Positions 1 to 5,263 of a stretch of 6,005 bases of DNA are shown here, piece by piece. The position numbers were made by a program, and so were the translations under genes. The notes beneath the pieces are model-generated. The model was given only the letters and a program-made list of their open reading frames with translations. It ran no database searches and was not told where the DNA came from. The stretch's first letter is position 1, and every line of letters starts with the position of its first letter. The DNA comes from CANLWN01 sp039815505 (GTDB lineage: Bacteria; Bacteroidota; Bacteroidia; Flavobacteriales; Flavobacteriaceae), in the NCBI GenBank assembly GCA_039815505.1, contig JBCBZE010000221.1, positions 1 through 6,005 of the forward strand. Direction: 5' to 3'.

Positions 1-734
1 AACTCTCCACTTCCCCAAAATTGATGGTTTTGCCACCCTTCTACATCACTGTAAACCGCCATTCTAGGAAAAAACTGGGCGATTACATACGCTCTATTAC
101 CATCTTTTGGAAAATACTCGTATCCAGATCTTGCCCGGTTTATGGTATGATTGGGAATATTATAATTCCATTTAACGGAAAAGGATATTTGCTCTCCACT
201 TTTCAAAGGTTCGGCGATATTTATACGCATCATCGTTTGGTTGATGGTATAGGACAAAGGCTTACCATTTGCGTCCTTCACAAAATCAATATTGAAACCT
301 CCATCAAAAGGTTCGGTCAAAAACTCTCCCTGAAAAGATCCGGTCCTATATGCCAGGGGAACACCTCCGCCATCCCTGAGAGGGGACTTTGAATCTTTGG
401 CCCTAACATTTTGGTCCAATTGTACCCAAAGGAACTCTAGATTATCCGGGGAATTATTGGTATACGTAATTGTCTCTTCCCCGTATAATTTAGCGTTTTT
501 ATCATCCAACTCAATATCCATTTTATAATCTGCCTGCTGTTGGTAATAATCAGGGCCGGGGGCTCCTGAAGCAGATCTATAGGTGTTGGGTGTAGCGAAC
601 TCCTCGTATAATTGTTTGAACTTACTTTGATTGTAATGCCCCGGTTCCTTAACTTCTTTCTCCTCTTCCTGTGCAACCAAAGCAGCCGCGAACAAGAATA
701 AAAGGGAGGCAAAGCCATACTTAATTTTATTCAT
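1..734 (-). CDS. M1-family metallopeptidase, secreted (N-terminal 244 residues; runs off window)
   Basis: The frame is open from an ATG at 734 to the left edge with no stop, giving 244 residues of a longer protein. Residues 1-22 form a signal peptide (MNKIKY, then a hydrophobic stretch ending LVAQ) before an acidic EEEKE segment. The block GHYNQSKFKQLYEEF (32-46), the RSASGAPGPDYYQQQADY region (53-70), the beta-rich domain with GEETITYTNNSPDNLEFLW (85-103) and the AQFFPRMAVYSDVEGW segment (219-234) match what I know of Bacteroidota M1 aminopeptidase-like proteins. Family members are zinc peptidases that trim N-terminal residues from peptides, here presumably in the periplasm or at the cell surface. 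The catalytic HExxH and distal Glu would lie beyond the window, so activity cannot be judged. The start is 59 nt downstream of the DUF6702 gene, and no convincing promoter lies between, so co-transcription is likely. Family call is strong; substrate is unknown. Confidence 0.88.
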   Translation of the reverse strand, partial: MNKIKYGFASLLFLFAAALVAQEEEKEVKEPGHYNQSKFKQLYEEFATPNTYRSASGAPGPDYYQQQADYKMDIELDDKNAKLYGEETITYTNNSPDNLEFLWVQLDQNVRAKDSKSPLRDGGGVPLAYRTGSFQGEFLTEPFDGGFNIDFVKDANGKPLSYTINQTMMRINIAEPLKSGEQISFSVKWNYNIPNHTINRARSGYEYFPKDGNRAYVIAQFFPRMAVYSDVEGWQNHQFWGSGE

Positions 735-793
735 TTGTTTTCAATTTTAAGTCGACGAAAAGTAATATTTTTTTAATGAATCGTTAATCAATG

Positions 794-1300
794 TTATAAG
801 TTTAACATTCCTTTATTATTCTCTCTCACCAATACAAAACTTTTTTTGTTTCCATTGAGCTTGAAATGTACCACATTTTGTTGTTCGTCGAATAAATCCA
901 TCAAAACTTCATTCGTGACTTCGATGGATTGAATTGTAGAAAAACCTACTTTGGGAACCTCTATATAACATATCACAACATCATTATCATATTCCTTGCC
1001 CAAGTAATCAAAGTCAACGGTCTTGCGATTTATCTTAAGGGCAAATTTAGCCTTAAGGTATTTTTCAATATACTTATCAGTAGCCTGGTATTCCTTGTCC
1101 GTAGCTAAATCCGTAGCTATCCCATAGCGCTCCGCTAATACATTTTCCAAATCATCGATAAAAATACGAGTGGTTATTTGTAGCGCATCGTCTTTATCCG
1201 AATATGTTATATTGGTTACGCTTACATAGAACTTATGGGCTACGGCAAAAGCGAATAAAGGAAGTAATAGCACCAATACTACTTTTTTGGTCAATTTCAT
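794..1300 (-). CDS. DUF6702 family exported protein
   Basis: This complete gene encodes 168 residues. Residues 1-21 are a signal peptide (MKLTKK, leucine-rich core, AVA before HKFYVS). The mature protein starts with HKFYVSVTNITYSD and continues with an ITTRIFIDDLE segment (42-52), which I recognise as the pattern of DUF6702, a Bacteroidota family of small exported proteins of this length with no established function. The mature chain looks beta-rich, has one helical middle section (about 68-86, YIEKYLKAKFALKI nearby) and only one cysteine (Cys111, in VVICYIEVP). The chosen ATG at 1300 is preceded by an A/T-rich leader typical of Bacteroidota starts and is the only one that keeps the signal peptide. 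It lies between the CarboxypepD_reg-like pair and the M1 peptidase on the same strand; from memory this neighbourhood recurs in flavobacteria, which suggests a shared envelope role. No function should be asserted beyond that. Confidence 0.88.
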   Translation of the reverse strand: MKLTKKVVLVLLLPLFAFAVAHKFYVSVTNITYSDKDDALQITTRIFIDDLENVLAERYGIATDLATDKEYQATDKYIEKYLKAKFALKINRKTVDFDYLGKEYDNDVVICYIEVPKVGFSTIQSIEVTNEVLMDLFDEQQNVVHFKLNGNKKSFVLVRENNKGMLNL

Positions 1301-1430
1301 TTTTAATTTTTATTAAACTTTTTCCTATAACATGTCTACCACATACGCGGGGCCTCCGTGCTGATCAAGCCCTATTTCATTGATATCCGTTCCTTTAAAA
1401 CAAGCAATACGCATGCCAAAGATAAAAGCT
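1301..1430 (-). other. Intergenic gap with possible internal promoter and 29-codon leader frame
   Basis: The 130 nt between CarboxypepD_reg-like B and DUF6702 are not ordinary AT-rich spacer. The 90 nt from 1325 to 1414 are about 44% GC by hand count, against about 22% in the 59-nt gap before the M1 gene. They form one minus-strand frame starting ATG at 1414 (MRIACFKGTDINEIG...) and ending TAG at 1325-1327, 29 codons. I do not recognise the peptide. It could be a leader peptide, a structured 5' leader of the DUF6702 mRNA, or a remnant of a lost gene; the sequence alone does not decide. Confidence 0.3.
1417..1424 (-). promoter_or_regulatory. Candidate Bacteroidota -7 box (TATCTTTG)
   Basis: Read on the minus strand this is TATCTTTG, a perfect match to the TAnnTTTG -7 element used by the primary sigma factor of Bacteroidota. 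It sits just after the stop codon of CarboxypepD_reg-like B and would start a transcript near 1410, about 110 nt before the DUF6702 ATG. No TTG-type -33 element is visible at the usual 19-23 nt spacing, so a chance match is quite possible. Confidence 0.3.
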
Positions 1431-2213
1431 CTAGTTCAATTGGTTGTTTTCGCGATAGATCACGCTTTTCTTTTGCAGAAAACTCCAAATCTTTAGTTTG
1501 TCCCGGGTATCTACAACGTTGTTGAAGTCCGTATCTACTTCGCAAAAATACATGAAGTCCTCTATCTTGTTAATCGGTATTTTCAAATCCTTAATAAAAA
1601 GGGAGTCCGTATAAAATTGCCGCACCCTTCCCGTGCGTTCATACGCCTCATTCCTTGCCAGTCTTTTCTTTAACATTTTTGTTCTTCCTGAAATACCATT
1701 TATGATAGGGTTTAAAGGGATTAACCCACTGCCGCTGGTAGCCTCGAACAAATGTCTTTCCGCCTGCGAAATGGGTTTTACATACGCATTGGGAAGATCC
1801 AAGGTAGAGGCGGTCACGACGGGTTCAATTTTTAGGTCTTCCAAATCCTTATCGATATTTCCAGAAAGGTTATAAGGGGTTACTACAACCTCATCCAACT
1901 CCGTAAGCGTTTCCACTAAAGGCACATAGACAAGCTTGCTATCCAAAATGGATTTTGTGATCACCAATTCTTTTCTTTTGAACTGTATTGCAGAGAACAC
2001 CAAGGTATCCGTGAGTTTGGCAGGAATGGAAAAATAACCATAGGCGTTGGTAATCGTTGCCTTCCCAATGGTAACGTTAAGTACATGCACACCCGCAACA
2101 TCCTTCGTATCACTTATAACCTTTCCTTGTAAATCGGTAGAGAACAAAGTCTGGGCATTTACGCCCATATATATGAGAAAACAACATAGCCATAGGATGC
2201 TACTTTTCCTCAT
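1431..2213 (-). CDS. Exported CarboxypepD_reg-like domain protein B
   Basis: This complete 260-residue protein has a signal peptide at 1-20 (hydrophobic core, cleavage likely VNA before QTLF). Residues about 27-110 fit a CarboxypepD_reg-like beta-sandwich: LQGKVISDTKDVAGVHVLNV, then ATITNAYGYFSIPAKLTDTL and FSAIQFKRKELVI. It ends in TELDEVVVTPY (104-114), the motif that follows this domain in SusC-type TonB-dependent receptors, but no plug or barrel follows. The C-terminal half carries a basic KMLKKRLARNEAYERTGRVRQ region (179-199) and DLKIPINKIEDFMYFCE (209-225), which aligns with its upstream paralogue. Cys224 is the only cysteine outside the signal peptide. The ATG at 2213 lies 14 nt inside the preceding gene; the next Met (residue 17) would destroy the signal peptide. 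Translational coupling with A is likely. The role is unknown: a periplasmic or surface binding or scaffold protein is a guess. Confidence 0.88.
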   Translation of the reverse strand: MRKSSILWLCCFLIYMGVNAQTLFSTDLQGKVISDTKDVAGVHVLNVTIGKATITNAYGYFSIPAKLTDTLVFSAIQFKRKELVITKSILDSKLVYVPLVETLTELDEVVVTPYNLSGNIDKDLEDLKIEPVVTASTLDLPNAYVKPISQAERHLFEATSGSGLIPLNPIINGISGRTKMLKKRLARNEAYERTGRVRQFYTDSLFIKDLKIPINKIEDFMYFCEVDTDFNNVVDTRDKLKIWSFLQKKSVIYRENNQLN

Positions 2214-2946
2214 CCAACTCCTTTAGATACGTTTTACTATGGGAGACCATAAACTCTATCAATTGAAATTCATTGTCCTTCTTCAAGAGCGATTGGGCGG
2301 GCATTTGGGCATCGCAGTAATAGAGAAAGGCATCTATCTTATTTTGTGGTATCCTTAAATCCAGAACAAAGAATTCATCATCGTATACCTGACGCATTAC
2401 CTCGCTCATTTTTAGCTCCACCTTGCTTCCTTCTTCTTTCTTGTTGGATTTTACCAATGCCTTAAAAATATTTACAAAATTTAGGCCATCACGCATACCT
2501 CTTGTTTGTTGAGATTCGGCTACGTTAACAACTTCAGAGGAACGATCGGTCTCGTAATCGAACTGTTTAAAATCCTCGTTCTTCACCTCTAAGAACTTTT
2601 TTTGGTTCTCGGGGCTCACTACAACTTCATCCAGTTCGGTCACCTTCTCATTGACCTCTACGACCAATCTATTGTTCTTCAATATTTCATTGGTTATCGT
2701 AATCAGCTGTATTTGGTAATTTACAGCGGTAAAGGCAAGCTCATCGCCTTCTTTTACCCGAATTGCAAAGCGACCATCCTCATTGGTTATCGTGGCATTT
2801 TCCGAAGTGGTGTTAATAACGTTCTCATTGGAAACATTGCTGTTTCTATACAATACCTGTCCTCTCAATAATTGTCTGCCATCGTCCTGTGCATACAGAA
2901 GGCCAACGAATAAAAATGATAGGATAAACAGTATGTAAGTTTTCAT
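2200..2946 (-). CDS. Exported CarboxypepD_reg-like domain protein A
   Basis: This complete 248-residue protein is first in the leftward gene set. Residues 1-19 are a signal peptide (MKTYILFIL..., LLYA before QDDG). A CarboxypepD_reg-like domain spans about 26-110: LLRGQVLYRNSNVSNENV, then ATITNEDGRFAIRVKEGDEL and FTAVNYQIQLITI. It closes with TELDEVVVSPE (103-113). A charged, probably helical linker follows (about 114-190; ESQQTRGMRDGLNFVNIFKAL and a KKEEGSK run). The C-terminal block DLRIPQNKIDAFLYYCD (196-212) matches DLKIPINKIEDFMYFCE in protein B, so the two are paralogues over their full length, not merely through a shared domain. Cys211 is the sole cysteine and is equivalent to Cys224 of B. 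The stop at 2200-2202 lies inside the start of B. No enzyme motif is seen; despite the domain name there is no carboxypeptidase catalytic domain. Confidence 0.88.
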   Translation of the reverse strand: MKTYILFILSFLFVGLLYAQDDGRQLLRGQVLYRNSNVSNENVINTTSENATITNEDGRFAIRVKEGDELAFTAVNYQIQLITITNEILKNNRLVVEVNEKVTELDEVVVSPENQKKFLEVKNEDFKQFDYETDRSSEVVNVAESQQTRGMRDGLNFVNIFKALVKSNKKEEGSKVELKMSEVMRQVYDDEFFVLDLRIPQNKIDAFLYYCDAQMPAQSLLKKDNEFQLIEFMVSHSKTYLKELDEEK

Positions 2947-2984
2947 TTCTTTTTATTTCAAATTCTTCAAAGAGAAGATAATTT

Positions 2985-2998
2985 ACGGAAAATTCCGT
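2985..2998. repeat. 14-bp dyad (ACGGAA-AA-TTCCGT)
   Basis: The two 6-base arms ACGGAA (2985-2990) and TTCCGT (2993-2998) are perfect inverted copies separated by AA. The dyad ends about 40 nt before the ATG of CarboxypepD_reg-like A, which is where a dimeric regulator could act on that transcript. A spacer of two bases is too short for a normal RNA hairpin loop, so if it matters it is more likely a DNA-binding site. It may also be chance. Confidence 0.3.
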
Positions 2999-3236
2999 GG
3001 CCTTTGGACATAAAACATGATAATTCTATGACGGATAGTCAAGACACTCCTTCGTTATAAAGAAAATGTAACTTAACGTCATAAAAAAATTTAACACCAT
3101 TAAACTTTTGTTAATATGGTCTGCGGGTAAAGATCAAACCCAAAAACTCGCAAATACTAAAAACATAGGTTTTTTCCTTCAATTCATGAATAGAAAAGCT
3201 CTTTATCCCTACAAGTGTGTCTTTTAAAGTATAAAA

Positions 3237-3267
3237 TTAGGTATATGGCGATATAATTTTATTTTTG
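3237..3267 (+). promoter_or_regulatory. Promoter of the fibre operon (-33 TTAG, -7 TATTTTTG)
   Basis: TATTTTTG at 3260-3267 fits the Bacteroidota -7 consensus TAnnTTTG exactly. TTAG at 3237-3240, one base from TTTG, lies 19 nt upstream, the expected spacing for the -33 element. Transcription would begin near 3273, leaving a 5' leader of about 30 nt before the ATG at 3302. The predicted leader is short, so no riboswitch or attenuator is expected. Confidence 0.6.
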
Positions 3268-3301
3268 TTAGCCCTGATAATGAGAACTTAAAGCATTTTC
3301 C

Positions 3302-5263
3302 ATGAAAATAAAATTGCTGATACCTGCTATACTCCTGTTTGCTTTTGCATCGGTCCAAGGGCAGATAAAAATTGGTGATAATCCTCAAAACATAGATCCT
3401 GCATCCGTTTTAGAACTGGAAAGTGATTCCAGGGTTTTAGTGATAACCCGCGTCAATACCGCACAGATGAATGCCATAGTTCCTTCACAAGGTGCATTGG
3501 TATATAATACGGACGTAGCCTGTATTCACTATTATGACGGTAATGAATGGATAAATATTTGTGATACCGTAAGTGATGACCTGGATTTTACGAATAGGGC
3601 CATAATCAATACGGATACTACTATCGCCATAACGCGGACCGGGAACAATTATAATTTTGAGGTTAGCGAGATTCGCGGTGAAAATATAGTGGATTTTAGC
3701 ATAACCGGCATCGATATTCTTGGCGATTCCATTACAGCGGACAAATTGGCCCCGGATTCCGTTGGCAAGGATGAAATTCAAGATCGTTCCGTTGGAAGGG
3801 AAGAGATAGATCAAGATACGATACCATTAAGTTTCTTTATCAATGATATTGGTTTTGCTTCAATAAGTACCGAGCCCAATAATTCCATAAGTGATAATAA
3901 TGGTGTTTTTTATGAAGACCCGGATGATGACGCTACCAATGAAATTCAAACGCTCTCAATTAATGGAAACGATTTAAGTTTTACCGGGGCTCCAGGAGAT
4001 CCAATAACCATTGTACCTTTACCCACGGTAGATGGTGCCAACTTGGATATTTCCGACCAATTTGATCCACTTTCCATTTCGGGCGATGGTACTCCTGGAA
4101 ATTTATATGAAATAGCGGACAATGCCGTCACCACCCTTAAGATATTGGATGGCACCATAACGTCCATTGATTTGGCGACGGATGCGGTCATCACTCCAAA
4201 TATTACGGACGACAACGTAACGGTGGAAAAAATTGCCGCGGGGACAAATGGGCAGATACTTACCACCGATGCCATGGGCGATGTGGTCTGGGCTGCTCCT
4301 TCCGCAAGCGGTACAACGGAACTGGCAGACCAGATGACCATAACCGGGGACGGTACCACGGGGAACGAGTTTCAGATCGCCAATGGGGGCGTAAACACCC
4401 TACAGCTTGCCAACAATGCGGTAGCTACCGATAAGATACTCGATGAGAACGTCACCCCTGCCAAGATAGAAGCCGGAACCGATGGGCAGTTCTTGACCAC
4501 CAACGGCATGGGTGATGTGGTCTGGACTTCAATAACACCTGGTGGAGAACCTACGGGAACGGAAGGCTCCATTTTTTTTGCCGATACCGATCAAACCTTA
4601 ACATTCGATAATACACAGTTGTTTTGGGACAATACGTCAAAAGTTATGGGTATTGGTCTAAATACACCCAATGATCAGACCAAACTCCATATTGCTGAAA
4701 TCGCAGGAAACAATTTAAACTATGCACTGCAACTACAAAACATAGATGCTGTGGATACCGGTGGTTCGGCAACCGGTATTCTCTTCTCCATAGAAGAGTT
4801 GGGCAACTTTGGCAAAGGAGCTTTGGTCTATGAAAGAATTGGATCATGGGCACGAGGTGATTTCCATATTTTACAAAACCAACAAATTGGAGTACCTTCA
4901 AGTCCGTCCTTGGCCGACGCCGTGGTCACCGTTCAAAACGATGGGGACATGGGTATTGGAACCACGACCCCTACCTCAAGACTGGAAGTACAAGGTTCTA
5001 TCGCTTACGCGATAAACCCAAATAGTTCCGGTTCAATAACATTGGGCAACGACGATCACACCATAATAGTTGGCGGAAACCTCGCTATCACCTTACCACT
5101 TGCAAACACCTGTGCGGGTCGGTTTTACATTATTAAGAACCCATCGTTCACGGTGACAATCGATTCCTATATCGATACGGTGGGAAGCAATGTAACCGCT
5201 ATCCCTGCTGGAGGAGTAGTATGGCTTCAAAGTGACGGAACCAATTGGCAACAAGTAAATTAA
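3302..5263 (+). CDS. Secreted tail-fibre-like repeat protein
   Basis: This complete 653-residue protein begins with a signal peptide (MKIKLLIPAI...SVQG, cleavage about residue 20). The head (21-90) has the Bacteroidota fibre pattern: ASVLELESDSRVLVI, then AQMNAIVPSQGALVYNTD and HYYDGNEWINICD. Decapeptide repeats follow (143-172), then a TNEIQTLSINGNDLSF linker (212-227) and two longer repeats (about 259-330 and 347-408), each ending GQ-x-LTT-x-x-MGDVVW. Two MGIG-x-x-TP-type motifs (449-464 and 550-563) are the usual hallmark of fibre shafts. The C-terminal domain (about 571-653) contains DDHTIIVGGNLAITLPLA and ends WLQSDGTNWQQVN. Such proteins are predicted to form elongated, probably trimeric beta structures outside the cell. 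There is no peptidase S74 chaperone and no recognisable T9SS C-terminal domain, so the export route past the outer membrane is unclear. The next gene overlaps its stop by one base. The family resemblance is good; the ligand and function are unknown. Confidence 0.85.
   Translation: MKIKLLIPAILLFAFASVQGQIKIGDNPQNIDPASVLELESDSRVLVITRVNTAQMNAIVPSQGALVYNTDVACIHYYDGNEWINICDTVSDDLDFTNRAIINTDTTIAITRTGNNYNFEVSEIRGENIVDFSITGIDILGDSITADKLAPDSVGKDEIQDRSVGREEIDQDTIPLSFFINDIGFASISTEPNNSISDNNGVFYEDPDDDATNEIQTLSINGNDLSFTGAPGDPITIVPLPTVDGANLDISDQFDPLSISGDGTPGNLYEIADNAVTTLKILDGTITSIDLATDAVITPNITDDNVTVEKIAAGTNGQILTTDAMGDVVWAAPSASGTTELADQMTITGDGTTGNEFQIANGGVNTLQLANNAVATDKILDENVTPAKIEAGTDGQFLTTNGMGDVVWTSITPGGEPTGTEGSIFFADTDQTLTFDNTQLFWDNTSKVMGIGLNTPNDQTKLHIAEIAGNNLNYALQLQNIDAVDTGGSATGILFSIEELGNFGKGALVYERIGSWARGDFHILQNQQIGVPSSPSLADAVVTVQNDGDMGIGTTTPTSRLEVQGSIAYAINPNSSGSITLGNDDHTIIVGGNLAITLPLANTCAGRFYIIKNPSFTVTIDSYIDTVGSNVTAIPAGGVVWLQSDGTNWQQVN
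3728..3817 (+). repeat. Decapeptide repeat block 1 (three units)
   Basis: Residues 143-172 of the fibre protein divide into three 10-residue units: SITADKLAPD, SVGKDEIQDR and SVGREEIDQD. The pattern is small/polar, V or I, T or G, two variable, K or E, I or L, three variable. The units are more charged than those in the later blocks. Similar x-(V/I)-T-x-x-K-I repeats occur in phage tail fibres and Bacteroidota surface fibres, where they likely form regular beta turns along a shaft. Confidence 0.65.
4076..4525 (+). repeat. Two imperfect tandem long repeats containing decapeptide units
   Basis: Residues 259-330 and 347-408 of the fibre protein are imperfect copies, both opening I-(S/T)-GDGT-x-GN and closing MGDVVW. 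Copy 1 holds four decapeptide units (4124-4243: AVTTLKILDG, TITSIDLATD, AVITPNITDD, NVTVEKIAAG); copy 2 holds three (4388-4477: GVNTLQLANN, AVATDKILDE, NVTPAKIEAG). The ten-residue difference in length equals one unit. At DNA level the ends are still similar: 4248-4291 and 4482-4525 agree at 36 of 44 positions by eye, indicating duplication rather than convergence. Confidence 0.75.

Larger units (their letters stand above)
2947..3301. other. Divergent intergenic region (355 nt)
   Basis: This AT-rich stretch separates the leftward peptidase/regulatory-domain genes from the rightward fibre operon and must contain the promoters of both. For the rightward unit a good -7 box is present at 3260-3267. 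For the leftward unit no perfect TAnnTTTG was found; the nearest is TCTCTTTG read from 2975 to 2968, one base off and lacking a -33 partner. A short dyad lies at 2985-2998. I see no open frame with coding character, no tRNA-like fold and no long repeat; several A/T runs (for example 3082-3110) give it the look of ordinary upstream DNA. Confidence 0.6.

Noticed and set aside
437..718. Minus-strand open frame of 93 codons and a plus-strand frame at 21-392
   Set aside because: Both overlap the M1 metallopeptidase frame, which runs unbroken from 734 to the left edge with a signal peptide and family motifs; these are out-of-frame shadows.
735..793. TACTTTTC on the minus strand as a promoter for the M1 gene
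   Set aside because: It misses the final G of TAnnTTTG and has no TTG-type -33 element; an AT-rich gap gives such near matches by chance.
790..809. Inverted repeat AATGTTA-N6-TAACATT over the DUF6702 stop, as a terminator
   Set aside because: The stem is 7 bp with a single G-C pair and is not followed by a clean T run on the minus strand; too weak to call a terminator, and the next gene begins 59 nt later.
1633..1875. Plus-strand frame of 80 codons inside CarboxypepD_reg-like B
   Set aside because: It lies antisense to a well-supported gene and has no recognisable domain, promoter or start context.
2602..2871. Plus-strand frame of 89 codons inside CarboxypepD_reg-like A
   Set aside because: It is antisense to the conserved beta-sandwich region and shows no independent coding evidence.
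3946..4572. Long minus-strand open frames opposite the fibre repeats
   Set aside because: These arise from the repetitive, GC-richer sense sequence; their translations are low-complexity in Ser, Val and Pro and have no start context or promoter.
3302..5263. Prophage tail-fibre gene
   Set aside because: It has a Sec signal peptide, which phage fibres lack, and there are no capsid, baseplate, tail or integrase genes beside it; its partner is also exported.
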